Shown in pieces: positions 47,050 to 59,113 of a stretch of 64,000 bases of DNA (position 1 is the stretch's first letter; each line of letters begins with the position of its first letter). A program made the translations under genes and the position numbers. The notes below the pieces were generated by a model. It made no database searches. It worked only from the letters and a program-made list of their open reading frames with translations, and had not been told where the DNA came from. This stretch comes from Crossaster papposus (lineage: Eukaryota; Echinodermata; Asteroidea; Velatida; Solasteridae). The stretch is taken from contig JBAIAA010000099.1 of the NCBI GenBank assembly GCA_037893245.1, positions 186,001 to 250,000 of the forward strand, in the 5' to 3' direction.

Positions 47050-48865
47050 CTGTATTAGAATCACAGGTGACAAGGTAGTTTCATATAATGTTTTCATATA
47101 AATATTTAAAAACATTTTTTTAGTTTATTCAAATTTACTAACACCCACATTTAATTTCGTCCGAGAAAAAAACATTCACACGCTTTATAAATGTATTTAT
47201 TTCAAATGCTAATCACTCTTTTTTAACATAGTCTCGGGAATCTTAATTCGTCAATACAGATCAAATTTCTTGGTTTGGTAAAATCGTGTGAATTTTGTTC
47301 TCGGGCAAAATTGAACGCGAGTGTAGGGTCGGTAAGGCATCGCACGGAAGTCCGTCCGTTGGAGCGGTTATAGCGCCACCATGCGGCCGGTGGCAAACGC
47401 TGCCTGCCTCATGTTGGACTTGACCGTTCCAACCCAACTTTCAGGTACAATATTTTCTGTTTTTAATAATGTCAGTGACATCAAAACTTATAGGGCCTAA
47501 TTGTATTATTGTATAGGTTCCCCACGTATGCTAGGTTATATGTGAAACCGGTCTGGAATTTAGTAATAAGCAGGTTTGTTTCGTTACATTTTATCCATCA
47601 TTGAACATGGCGCCGCCCATTTATTAACGCTGTTTTCGGCCAAGATGGATATGGATTTATGTAAATAGATTTATATTATGCACTTGTGTACGAAATATAT
47701 TCCCATGTGGTGTGTTGAAGTAGGACTCGCATTATGTACTGGTGTTCGCAATGCGTCATTTGTAAAATTAACCCTTTCAATCCCACCCACTCATGCAAGA
47801 GATTACCCTTGTTTACCACAGCAATTAGGAGCTCAGTGTGACTCTAGCCCACAGACATATAAACACATAGACCGCCAGGTCCTATTCAAAACTACAGGAT
47901 GATTTCGTGATTTCGCGGCGCCCGACTAAAATACAAACTATGGGCAAATTTAGCCCTCGGTATAGGGAATTTGTACACACCCGAACTGTTCCAGTCAAAT
48001 AATTATATGAAGCCATTTATCGATTTAAAAGAAAATTACATAGGGCTATACTATATACCATGTAGATTAAGCATAACCAGTGTCAATCTTGATACCCTAA
48101 AATAAAGAAGTTTTAGGCCCATTTTTGTGTCAAGCGCGTTGCCCGGTATGCGCACAGAACGTAAAAAAGCGCGGTGCGTTGCCCGTCGAACGAAATATAG
48201 TGTACACAATTATATGAACGCGCGTGCAAAGTGCGTTGCATGATAGACGCGTAATTGTACGCGCTTGACTTTTTATAGCCACACGCGCTTGCCGTCCAGC
48301 CTACGCGTCGTTTTGCCCATACTTTGCAAATCACGGTTTTGTGCACACGACTGGCGGTCTATAGGTTTATATGTCTGTGCTCTAGCCCCAGTGGTTTTTG
48401 AGCAATTTCATTGAAGTGCGCCCTCAACACACTGTGTTTACATGCATACTGTACATATACACTGGCTGAGATATTTGTATGTAAAACTGATTGCAAAAAT
48501 AAGTGTACAAGGAAAACAAATTGTGTGCATCTATTTATTTTGTAAGTGTAAAAGCACAATAATGAAATAATTAGATACGTATTTACACTCGGGGAAAAGT
48601 AATACAAACGGGTAATAATTCAGAACAGGTGATAAATACAAGCAAATACGGCACATGTTTCAGATTTTGTTTACATGTGAAAAACAATAACTAGTATGAG
48701 AATTTTTGTTTTTAATTCCTTTGTTATTTTCTTGAAAATGAACCATTTCCTTGTATTCGGTGCATACACATACATCAAAGCCATGATAAAAACAATTTGC
48801 CTGGAAACAAACTATTTACTTGTACATGTATTTACTGTACGTACATACATCATAAGTAATTATAC

Positions 48866-48965
48866 ACCCCCCCCCCCCCCCTCCCCCCCCCCCCCCCCCC
48901 CCCATTCAATGTTGGTTTGGAGTGTAATCTGTAGCGTATTTTCTCAACATTGAATGAGGGGGGGG
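48866..48965. repeat. C-run/G-run hairpin flanking CATTCAATGTTG
   Basis: A C-tract plus CATTCAATGTTGG pairs with TCAACATTGAATG plus a G-tract 40 bp on, within the 3' region of the piggyBac element. Confidence 0.8.
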
Positions 48966-49003
48966 GTTGGAGGCAAATACATGTAGTATGTATGTATTTA
49001 CAA

Positions 49004-51209
49004 TCAAGTGGTATGGTAATTCTCAAAGCAAGGAACTACGCACATAGGCTTCATACATTGCTTACATATAATCACAGTTTGTTTTCGCCGGCCTAATTTG
49101 CGGTTACTGCAAACAATGCAGTCGCGTTTCTTTCCATTGCGGTTTTTGCCAGTAAAGTGCTGTTGTCTTGCCAAATCAATAGGAATATGGTATCTCAACC
49201 GACTTGTTGCATTACGTTCCCAACCCAATAGCAAGCCTTGTACAATCCCTATACGAAAATCAAGGTTACTGACATTTTTGCTCCCTGCTGTGCTGTTAAA
49301 TATTACTCTGCTATTGACAATACATATATTGAGAAGATGGTAAAAAACTCGTTTCCACCATTTCAAGCTTCTGTGGGTATGATTGTAGTACTGAAAACAC
49401 TGGTCTGCTAAATATGTGCCTCCCATATTTAAATTATAAGATGAAATACATTCGGGCTTCATAACTTCACGAAATCAGGAAGTGCTCTTTTTACATCGAG
49501 TTTGCTTTTTTGACACAGCAGAGCTGCCGACATTAGTTAGAAATGTTACAGATTTTTTGTCTTGCCAAACCATGCACAATTGCCCACCTTTCACCAGAAA
49601 AATTGGGTCGTTACCTTTCTTCATTTTATGATTTTTTTGATTTGCGACCTCGGGTATTCCAATAGTAGTATATCGAACAGTTCCGGAACATCCAAAGCCT
49701 TGTTCAGACAGTTTTGCTATCAGCGACGGACTCGCATAGTAATTATCACAGTATATGATGTGTCCCTTATTCTGAAGTGGTTTGACTAATTCTACAACAA
49801 CTTTTCCGGCAACTGTCAGGTTTGGTGGATGGCAGTCTGATGACTCGGATTCTACATGTACCTTATCCTTAACAGTCTTTGTGTTGTCAGCACCCGTGTA
49901 CAGTTCCCAATTGCACGTGTATCCTGATTTACTACAATTTAATGAAAATGCTTTCATCCCACGTTTTACTGGTTTGTTGGGCATGTACTGAATAAAACTT
50001 AAGCGTCCCTTAAATTTCAACATACTCTCGTCTGGAGACAGATTCTGCGCAGGTTTATACAGGTTAAGAAAATTCGGGATAATGACTTCTATCAAGGGCC
50101 GAACTTTGGAAAGTTTGTCTTGTTTAGCCGAGGATTTACGAGGAATTTGGTTATTGGAGATGTGGAGAAACCGAAGAATTGAACTGAAACGATTTCTCGA
50201 CATTACCGACGGATAAAATGGAATTTTAAAAATTTCTGACGTTGACCAATACATCCTATATTGAGGTGATTTGTTTATGCCCATAGCAATGATAAGTGCT
50301 ACAAATGCCATCATTTCGGGAACGTTGGTTGGGTACCAGGAGAACTGTTGTTCAGGATTTGAGTCCATTGTTTGCTGTGCATAGCGATTAGTCTCGTCGA
50401 CGAGCATATCCCACACGAGTTGGCCCAAATACAGCTTGAAGATCTCCACTGCCGAGAGTGTTCCAAAGTCGCCAGTTGGGCCAGGATTTCCAGTGAACTG
50501 CACAGTTCCACAATCGTAGTGGTCTCGTCGTTCCCAACCAGATCGGAAATTGACTTTTCCGGTTCTTGATCTGGAAGAACTTGGATGGCTGTCATCTTGG
50601 TAGGTAGGCTGCAAAAGAACAAAGATCAAATTTTATTCTCGGTCCTATATTTGTTAATACTAATTTGCAGCACATGCCTAAAATGAATATTGCACTGAGA
50701 AAAGAACGATCATGGTGGCCTCAATAGTCGTTGCCGATATGTCATGAATATGAATGCCTTGTGAATGGTATTGACTGTGATTGACATAGTGAATCATCTT
50801 CCAAATTCTTGCCAAATATAATACAAAATAATACGGAGTCTAAATACCAGGCCAAACGGCCTACGAAGCTATTCTTGTTTGAGGTTAAGACTAGTGCATC
50901 TTTTTGGACGCAAAATTGCACGACAGGCTATATCATGTTTATGGGTGGAGGTGAATTTCTATAGGACTGTATTCATTTGATGTACATGCACCATAGTACA
51001 TCAAATGAATACAGTTATACTCTAATTTCCGTTATACTCGAGGGTACCCACTCAAGCCTGTACCATGCGCTTACCTCTTGAAATTCTGCTGTGTTTTCGC
51101 CGAACATGCTCTCGTCGTCCGAAGACTCTTCAGTGTCATTTACGTCAGATCCGGAATCACTATCTGCTAAAATCTCAGCCAAAATGTCATCATTTAAGAT
51201 TTGTTCCAT
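49004..51209 (-). pseudogene. piggyBac transposase, two exons, one in-frame stop
   Basis: DDE/D transposase that cuts and pastes at TTAA. Exon 1 (51075-51209): acidic N-terminus MEQILNDDILAEILAD, typical of the family. Donor GTAAGC, acceptor CTTTTGCAG; exon 2 begins at 50608 (PTYQDD), phase 0. Catalytic Asp positions: LSPDESMLKFKG, IIYCDNYYASPS and VWQDKKSVTFLTN. A TGA at 49475-49477 interrupts the frame; the same frame then continues MGGTYLADQ, KWWKRVFYHLLN and ends in a Cys-rich domain (CIVC, CKQC) to YHTT at 49004. Apart from that stop the gene looks intact, about 575 codons, near family length. Confidence 0.93.
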
Positions 51210-51668
51210 TCCGATTGCAAAAACACAGCGATACGTATAACCTACTTCAGTGAATCCCTACTTCAACTGCAATGGATATGCATGGGACGCGACGCTATGT
51301 CGCGCGTCGCGTCAGTCACGTGACCGGTAGCTAACCTAGTCATGTACACACGTACACTAGCCTGCATACAATGCACATGGCGCGCTAACTTCAAAAACTT
51401 TATTTCTATCAACAGAGGGCGCCAAACAAAGAACTCTCAAGCTATGTTTTCGCTGGTGAAATAAGTCGCCTTGGGCGTCAAGCTCATGGCAAATCCTGGG
51501 ACTTTTTGTCGCCCACGGGATCCAAGCATATCACAACAAAGGCTCTTTTTGGAGGGTTAAGACAAACCTGGGTTTTTAGACTCTGTCAGACGTTGATAAG
51601 TAAAGGGCGCCCTCACTCGTTGTAGACGACAATACTATGCATTTTAACCAACTACATTGTATCTTTAA

Positions 51669-52014
51669 AGGTAGGATACACCATTGGTAATTGCTTGAAT
51701 TATTATGAATGGGTAGATTAGGGGGGTTGTATTTTATAGTAAATAACGTTTAACTGACCTGTCCGAAGTTTCACAATCATGGATGCCGAGAAAAAGCAAT
51801 AAAAACGGCGTTTGTTTTTAACTGGCGCCGAGCAGTTATCCGGCGATCGCGAATTTTTCTTTATAAAATTCAATTTTTCGGAATAATTACAGGATATCTA
51901 GCGCAATTATTTTGCTGGATGCCTGGAATCATTATTTGCTTTCAAATGAGTAAGATATTTCTTAATAATTCGGTAGTAAATATTTTCGATATCTTCAAAT
52001 TGTGTATACTACCT
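51669..52014. mobile_element. 346-bp TTAA-flanked MITE in the 5' LTR
   Basis: AGGTAGGATACACCA at the left and TGTGTATACTACCT at the right are inverted. TTAA stands at 51665-51668 and 52015-52018. The 3' LTR at about 58702 reads GTATCTTAAAGTATG, the empty site. No coding capacity. Confidence 0.88.
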
Positions 52015-52458
52015 TTAAAGTATGTCTAGTTGGATGTAGATTGATATACTATTTTATTGAGACTGAGATGATGCACCTTAGTATTTTATGATTGCCAAGG
52101 TGTAAGTTAAATCAGTTGTTCCTGTAATATACTTTACTCGTAGTCCTTAGACTTTACTCCTAGAATTTATGTTGAAATATTACCAGCCACTAGTTTGGCC
52201 TAGATTGTGACGTCACCGTCCATTTAGGTGGAGTACTAGTCAGTGTGCGACAACATACTTTAAGTAATCTTGATTTTACTGTAATTTCTAATTAATTTTG
52301 TAATTAATTTTGGATTTTCCTTTTCTGCTTTGTCGTATGTTTGTTATTGTCAAATAAAAACGCTGCCTGCATGCCTGCCTCATGTTGGACTTGACCGTTC
52401 CAACCCAACTTTCAGCCAGTCTCGAACCCACCTAGTCATTTCATGACCCCCACTCACA

Positions 52459-52478
52459 AGTGTCAGAAGTGGGATTGG
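52459..52478 (+). promoter_or_regulatory. Primer-binding site, tRNA-Leu type
   Basis: AGTGTCAGAAGTGGGATTGG is complementary to the usual 3' end of a eukaryotic tRNA-Leu (…AATCCCACTTCTGACACCA). It directly follows the LTR, as expected for minus-strand priming. Confidence 0.75.
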
Positions 52479-52548
52479 CTGACGAGACAAAACAAATAAG
52501 TGTAAACCGAAGTAGGCAACAGCGTCTTTGTCTAAGTGTGCTACAGCT

Positions 52549-53625
52549 ATGGCACCTGACTCGTCCACTGTTCGAGTGAAGCTAAGCCCAACGGACAAAC
52601 CTGTTCAGCTAACCGTACGCAAGAACCGGCTCTTGCTGTCGACGCTACAAGTCCGTTACGCAGAAGCACGAGGCCTTTCATATGCAGCTGAGGATGGAGA
52701 AGTTATGCCGCCAGCTGATAGATGGAAGGGGAGAGTCTTTGATGTAGTAGTGACAGAGCCAGCTGCCTAGTCAAGTTCATGTAGTGCTGGCCCCAGAGCG
52801 CAAAGTTCCAACATACGAGGGCAGAGAAGACATCACGGGCCGATCAAGGCCCATTGATGAGTTTGTTGAGACAATCATGCATACCTTCGACCGATATTCA
52901 GTGTTACGACGACAGAGGGGGCAGTTCCTCCTTGACTCTCTCAAGGGCAGCCCGAAGGTGGAGGCCAAGGCACTACTCAACAGTGGACAGACAGTTGAAG
53001 AGGTGCTTACCTATCTAAAGGACTCCTACGGGGAAGTACTGACCAGTGGTGAGCTCCAGCGCCGACTACTTGACCGTCGTCAGCAGTAAGACTTTTCCGT
53101 AGCCCTTCAACGCCTTTACCTGCGGCTGCAGAAGAAGGAAAAGATCTATCAAGGGCCGGAACGGATGTTGATCGAGCAGTTTGTTGACGGGCTGGAGGTG
53201 GAGGGGTTACGAAACTCATGTCGTGACCTCCTCGATTGCTGCCCAACTATTACTTTCACTGAATGGACTACTGGGCGATCAAATAAGCTGAAAGGGAGGG
53301 TGCCCGTCCCGGCAGGTTTCCCAAGCAAGGGACAATGGCAGCTATGCAGCCAGTTAGAGAAGAAAGTTAAGAAGCTCCAACAAACAGTTGAGGTCCTTGC
53401 CCTCAAGTCGGGTTCCCCACAGCTTCCCCTTGGTCCCGCACAGAATTCCTGGAACGGCCCATTCCCACCAGAGTACCAGTCCCCCGTGCAGGTCCCCCGG
53501 TGCTACAACTGTGGAGAGCCAGGGCACTTTGCCCGAAATTGCCAGATTCCCCGTCAACCTTACATCCGCCGACCGCCACCTGTTGCTACCCCCGGCCGGA
53601 AAACAGGCGCCCTCAGTTGTCGATA
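52549..53625 (+). pseudogene. Gypsy gag remnant with CCHC zinc knuckle
   Basis: Three consecutive frames (52549-52770, 52784-53089, 53165-53626) broken by stops and shifts. The last contains CYNCGEPGHFARNC (about 53500-53541), a CCHC nucleocapsid knuckle that binds the element's RNA. The upstream acidic/helical part (VLTYLKDSYGE and similar) suits a capsid region. A MITE at 53691 interrupts what follows. Non-functional. Confidence 0.85.
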
Positions 53626-53690
53626 GCCAGACAACTGTAGGGGCATGTGATAGCTTAGTAACTCTTAGTAATTTTTTAATAAGGCTGTTT

Positions 53691-53940
53691 CCAATGCGCC
53701 GTATTTTTGGCCGCATGAGGGCGCTGTAAGACGCCATTTTCTGGGTACCCAACACAGGCAAAATCGCGTTTATTGAAGTAGTTTTACTAACTTTACTTTT
53801 ATCTAAAATTGAATATTAGAAAAAAATATATTTTAGAGCTGTAAGAATATTTAAACTGACGTGAATTATCTCCTAATCACTTTTAATTATACCCCCAAAT
53901 ACTGTGAGCACAGCGCCCTCTACGTTCAATAATACGGCCT
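53691..53940. mobile_element. MITE family A, copy 3, inside the Gypsy element
   Basis: CCAATGCGCCGTATTTTTGG at the start and AATACGGCCT at the end; shares AAACTGACGTGAATTATC and TTTTAATTATACCCCC with 42485-42719. It separates gag from the protease region. Confidence 0.82.
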
Positions 53941-53984
53941 GTTGTTACTGTGTCAATGTTCTGCTCGGTACATGTATTTGCTTG

Positions 53985-56166
53985 CATCCAGTCCAGTGTC
54001 TGCTTGATACAGGTTTAATGGTCTCCACGATGTCTGAGTTGTACTATTACCAGTACCTGAAACCACAAGGGTTTGAGATAAAGAGTATTTTCGACTGCTT
54101 TCAGCAAATGGGGCAGACATACCATATATTGGCTGTTTTGAGGCAGATGCGACTGTACTCGGCACCAACATGCCTGACCGACTGATACTTGTTATTAAAG
54201 AGAATAATAGAGTAGGGAAGCCTGTTGGTCCACCATGCATTTTAAGCATGAATGTTCTGGGGGAGTGTTGGAGCCTTCTGGTTCGAGACTATGGTCAGGA
54301 AAAACTTAAAACAGCTTCGCACCGAGAGACAAGGGCCAACATGGGAGAGAGCCTTAGCAGCAACAGGGAAGAGAGTCAAGTTTTTGGCCAGGGATGGAAT
54401 AAGTCGTGCATATCTACCAAAGGGAGGGGCTGCAGTTGTTCCTCAGGGCGAGACTGTCACATTTCAGGCAACTGCTCAACCGGGGCATTATGGTATGACG
54501 TATGAGGCAATCCTGGAACCAGACGAGGGGTCCAAATTAACTTCCTCACTGCAAATTGGGCGGTGCTTGGTTTCAGTATCAAACGGCATGTTTTTGGTGG
54601 CTTTGACAAATGACAGTGAATGTGACGCCATCATCCCAAGTCATACCTGCATAGAAACCTTGTATCTTGCGGAGTTAATCAACTCAGATGCTGCCAATCA
54701 GAATCACCACGACCCTTCTGTCATCCAAACGGCCTTTTGTTCTTCGACGATGACCCCAGACTCCACTGGTCTACAGGCGGGCGATTTTGAGCCAGGGATC
54801 GAGTTAACAGCAAATCAACAAGCGAAATTCAAGGGGGTTGTTAAGGCAATATGAAGATCCGGCAAAGATACAGGTCACTTCCGCCATCACATTATCGGGA
54901 AGTTCGGCAGCACATACTTGAACTTGTCAATGTTGGGATTGTTCGTGAAAGTGTTAGTCCCTGGAAATCGCCGATAGTTGTTGTTAGAAAAAAGGACCAA
55001 ACCATCTGTCTGTGTATTGATTAAAGGAGGCTAAACTCAGTTACTAGTAACAACTCCTTCATCTGCCCCGGATCGATGCATCACTCCAAGCCCTTGGGGG
55101 AGCGAAGTACTTTAGAGTTCTTGAATTGACGGCGGGAGACTACCAGTTGGCCATGGAGGAGAATTCTCAAGAGAAGACAGCATTCGTGACGCCGTTCGGG
55201 TTATATGAATACACAAGAATGCCATTCGGGCTTTGCATCAGTCCAGCAACATTTCAACGCCCCATGCAACGTTGCCTGGGTGATCAAGCCCTGCAAAGCA
55301 TCCTGATCTACCTAGACGATATAATTATATTCTCATCAACCTTTGAGGTACATCTTGAGCGGCTAGAGCCTGTGTTTTCTCGTCTGCAGCGGTATGGGTT
55401 GAAGATCAAGTCAGCAACGTTTTCCTTCTTCCAGACTCAAGTTAAGTACTTGGGGCATTTGGTAGCAGCGGGTGAAGGAGTAAAACCAGACTCTGACAAG
55501 ATATCCGTGGTTCAGGATTGGCCATGCACAATCGACGACAGTAACTGAGCTTAGGTCTTTCTTGGGCTTCACAGGGTTCTTTAGGAAGTTCGTCTACCAG
55601 TATTCCAGCGTCGCGTCGCCTCTGTTCACCTATCTTAAGGGGACTGGAAGTAAGGGCAACGCGAAGACAAAAATTGGGAGTAGAAAGGTAGACCTGGATA
55701 GTGCAGCAGTTTCTGCTTTCCTGGCACTAAAGACAAAGTTAACTGAGGCGCCAGTTCTGTGGTTGCTGATTTCAGTCGACCTTTTCGTGTTGAAACTGAT
55801 GCTAGTGCGTCTGGGCTGGGAGCAGTATTTTCCCAGGAACAAGATTACGGAACCAGGACAGTGTTTGCCTATGCATCTAGATCTTTGCGGCCAGCAGAGC
55901 GCAACGATAGGCATTACTCATCATTCAAGTTAGAGCTACTAGCTGTTCGATGGGCAGTCTGTCAGGCCTTCAAGAACTATTTGATGGGGAACCGATGCAC
56001 AATCTACACAGATCATAATCCACTGAAGTACTTAGATACGGCCAGTCTCAGCGCCCCAGAGCTCAGATGGGTCCAGCAGTTGTCTGCCTTTGACTACAAG
56101 TTAGAGTATCGACTTTGGAAGCGTAACCAAGCTCCCGATGCTCTCTGGGCTTTCCCAGAAGGATGA
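53985..56166 (+). pseudogene. Gypsy pol remnant: protease, reverse transcriptase, RNase H
   Basis: An aspartic protease-like LLDTG (Asp-Thr-Gly at 54006-54014) is followed by a connector in several frames. RT then appears with FGLYEYTRMPFGL, TFQR and the catalytic YLDD at 55309-55320 (frame 55126-55548), GFTGFFRKFV at 55562, and RNase H with VETDASASGLGAVFSQ and IYTDHNPLKYL (55759-56166). Frames change at about 54,850, 55,545 and 55,760 and contain stops. The order protease-RT-RNase H-integrase marks Ty3/Gypsy rather than Copia. Confidence 0.9.
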
Positions 56167-56469
56167 TAGTACCCCAAAGCCCCTCCATCTTGGTCCAGAT
56201 TTGGAAGTCTCCTCTGGTGCAGTACGTGGCACATGTGGTCCCACTGACTCTAGTTCGGCGGTGCCGCCAGTTCTACTCCATCCGATAAGAGTGAACCAGC
56301 AAGATGGAAGACGCTGCTTACCGGGATATACTGCAGCAGAACTCGGATCCCTCCAGAATGGTGATTTCGTACTCCAGAGAGTCGAGACTTACTTTGGAAG
56401 AGGCTACCGACCGACCCGTCAAGAGAGACATGAGGATCCTCCAGCAGTAGCTGCAGCACTAAAACACTG

Positions 56470-57520
56470 ATATCAGCTTCAGCTGAGGGATGGGGTGTTG
56501 TACCGGCAGTCAACCTTTCATGGTGAAAGAAGTGTGAGCGCCTGGTGATGCCAGTCCAACTGCAGGAGGTAGTACTCAAGTCCTTCCATGACGACATGGG
56601 TCACTTTGGGGTAAAGCGAACCCCTCAGGTTGATACAGCCCCTCTTCTTTTGGCCAAACATGGAGAGTTCAGTCAGAGCTTGATGTCGGCAGTGTGTCAG
56701 GTGTGGTGTCAGCAAGCAACCTAACCGTTGCACAAGACCCCCAATGGGAACTCTCAGGGCTACTGCCCCATTGGAAGTAGTAGCAATGGACGGTGCTCGA
56801 GCCGTCATCAAGTGGCCACGAAAACTGGTTGGTCCTCACCGATGTATTCACTAAGTTCGCGAGAGCCATTCCCACGAGAGACCAACGGGCGGAAACAGTA
56901 GCACGTGCCCTACTCAAACACATGATAACACCTTATGGGGCTCCGCTTAGACTTCACGTCCAGTGCGCAATTCAACTGGAGGTAAAAAGGTTTTTCATCT
57001 AAGTGAAGTAAAGCATTGTCCATTTTGAGGCCAAGCCCTAGCCAGCAGATACCGCCACTGATGAGTTAGCGACACCGGACACTTCTTCTACGGGCCTAAT
57101 ATCCAGCAGCGAAAGCAGCGCTACTTGGTTTAGCTGATCCAGGTCTAACTGAAAAGGAAGACGACTGCGTAAGTTCGTTGCCCACCGCTGCCTCAGAGGT
57201 ATTTGTCGCAGAGCCAGCTGAAGCAGTCATGACCAGGGGGACTGGAGGAGCAGAACCAGTTACACTTCAACCCAAGGCCGCAGCTGGGAGTCCAGGAGCG
57301 ACCGTGCGACCTGACATCAGATCCGAGGACCGTGGAGGGACGAGGCCACGCCGTTCGAGACGAGTCACCAAGGGAAAGCCACCAAGCAGGTACCAGTTCA
57401 GCAGTGTCATCCGTCTAGTTGACCAGGTGAGAAGACTAGCTACGCGAACAGAGACTGAGTACGACTCTTGCTCCGGGAGCGCGAACAGAGACTGAGTACG
57501 ACTCTTGCTCCGGAAGCGAC
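56470..57520 (+). pseudogene. Gypsy integrase remnant and C-terminal tail
   Basis: Frame 56793-57002 holds NWLVLTDVFTKFARAIP, the first Asp region of the integrase core. The rest of the core is scattered and partly deleted. Downstream 57178-57495 encodes a Pro/Arg-rich tail (RPRRSRRVTKGKPPSRYQ) with a 31-bp direct repeat at about 57447-57506. Non-functional. Confidence 0.75.
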
Positions 57521-57824
57521 TCGGACCATTAACTTTTGATTAAGCTAATCAAATGTAACAAACTGTTTAGACTAAGAGCTGTCTGAACACGAGCAGAGTT
57601 TTCGTAAAGGAGACACGGAAACTCGCTTCCCACTGAGTGTGGGTTGTTACTTGACTTTTCATTGGGCCGGTTGCTCCTGTTCTGGTGTTTGTAATTGATG
57701 TTTTTAAGAGGTTGCAGTTTTGTGCCAAGTTTTTGCTGTTAGTTAATAGGAGTTTTGCACCAGGCTAGGCTCCGGAGTAGTCTCACCACTTTAGGCCTTT
57801 TTGTCGTCGGGGCGACGACGTTGT

Positions 57825-57838
57825 ACTTTTGGAGAAGA
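57825..57838 (+). promoter_or_regulatory. Polypurine tract before the 3' LTR
   Basis: GGAGAAGA immediately precedes the TGTAGAGTCGG LTR start, as expected for plus-strand priming. Confidence 0.55.
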
Positions 57839-59113
57839 TGTAGAGTCGGTAAGGCATCGCATGGAAGTCCATCCGTCGGAGCGGTTATAGCGCCACCATG
57901 CGGCCGGCGACAAACGCTGCCTGCCTGCCTCATGTTGGACTTGACCGTTCCAACCCAACTTCAGGTACAATATTTTCTGTGTTTTTAATAATATTAGTGA
58001 CATCAAAGCTTAAAGGGACTAATTGTGTTACTGTATAGGTTCCCCACGTATGGTAGGTTTTAATGTAAAACCAGTCTGGAATTTAGTAATAAGCAGGTTT
58101 GTTTCGTTACATTTTATCCAACATGGCGCCGCCCATTTATTAACGCTGTTTTCGGCCAAGATGGATATGGATTTATGTAAATAGATTTATATTATGCACT
58201 TGTGTACGAAATATATTCCCATGTGGTGTGTTAAAGTAGGACTCGCATTATGTATTCGTGTTCGCAGTGTGTCATTTGTAAAATTAAAACCAACCTGTGT
58301 TTTTATGCTGCGTCGTTCCAATCGCGTCGTTTTTATCGTGTTCACCGTGAATTTCTCTATGTTCACGAGTGGGTTGCATTCCAAACGCAATTCACCAAGA
58401 CGCACGCGCACAGTCGAGTTAGTCGTGTGGTAAGGACATTCCTTATCGAGCAAGAACTCGTACGTGAACCAACACGCATGCGCGAGTATTTCATTGTTTA
58501 TGAAGTCGTGAACATGGAGAGAAAAAAATCCACCTCGAGTTCACCACTGGTGAACACGAGTTACCAGGCGATTAGAACGCGATAAACACGACGCGATTGG
58601 AACGCAGCAATAGACTCTGTCAGACGTTGTGATCAGTAAAGGGCACCCTCACTCATTGTAGACGACAATACTATGCATTTTAACCAACTACATTGTATCT
58701 TAAAGTATGTCTAGTTGTATGTAGATTGATTTACTATTTTATTGAGACTGAGATGATGTACCTTAGTATTTTATGATTGCCAAGGTGTAAGTTAAATCAG
58801 TTGTTCCTGTAATATACTTTACTCTTAGTCCTTAGACTTTACTCCTAGAGTTTATGTTGAAATATTACATGTATTTACCAGCCACTAGTTTGGCCTAGAT
58901 TGTGACGTCATTTAGGTGGAGTACTAGTCAGTGTGTGGCAACATACTTTATGTAATCTTGATTTTCCCTTTCTTTTTCTGCTTTGTCGTATGTTTGTTAT
59001 TGTCAAATCAAATAAAAACGCTGCCTGCCTGCCTCATGTTGGACTTGACCGTTCTAACCCAACTTTCAGCTAGTCTCGAACCCACCTAGTCATTTCATGA
59101 CCCCCTCTCATAT
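57839..59113 (+). mobile_element. 3' LTR of the Gypsy element, with its own MITE insertion
   Basis: Matches the 5' LTR segments throughout (TGTAGAGTCGG start, GAACCCACCTAGTCATTTCA near the end). It lacks the piggyBac and the TTAA MITE, but carries a 302-bp insert at 58307-58608. The end is defined by loss of similarity near CTCTCATA. No convincing target duplication was found. Confidence 0.88.
58307..58608. mobile_element. 302-bp MITE (GCTGCGT ends) in the 3' LTR
   Basis: GCTGCGTCGTTCCAATCGCG at the left mirrors CGCGATTGGAACGCAGC at the right; the inverted similarity runs about 37 bp. The 5' LTR at 51570-51582 reads straight through (GGTTTTTAGACTCTG). TA occurs close to both ends. Confidence 0.85.

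Larger units (their letters stand above)
47772..51556 (-). mobile_element. piggyBac element inserted in the LTR, TTAA duplication
   Basis: TTAA at 47768-47771 and 51557-51560 flanks CCCTTTCAATCCC on the left and GGAGGG on the right. The opposite LTR at 58280-58300 has the uninterrupted AAATTAAAAC site. The ends start with the CCC typical of piggyBac; the inverted repeat beyond that is weak. It carries a two-exon transposase on the minus strand (51209 to 49004) and a C/G-run hairpin at 48866-48965. Confidence 0.92.
47322..52458 (+). mobile_element. 5' LTR of a Ty3/Gypsy element, interrupted by two insertions
   Basis: Starts TGTAGGGTCGGTAAGGC, matching the 3' LTR start at 57839. LTR segments are 47322-47771, 51557-51668 and 52015-52458. 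The gaps are a piggyBac element (47772-51556) and a TTAA-flanked MITE (51669-52014). The right boundary is set just before the primer-binding site and is uncertain by a few bases. Without insertions it is about 1.0 kb. Confidence 0.9.

Noticed and set aside
48696-48953. 85-codon plus-strand frame ending in poly-Pro
   Set aside because: Runs through the C-tract inside the piggyBac element; no motif.
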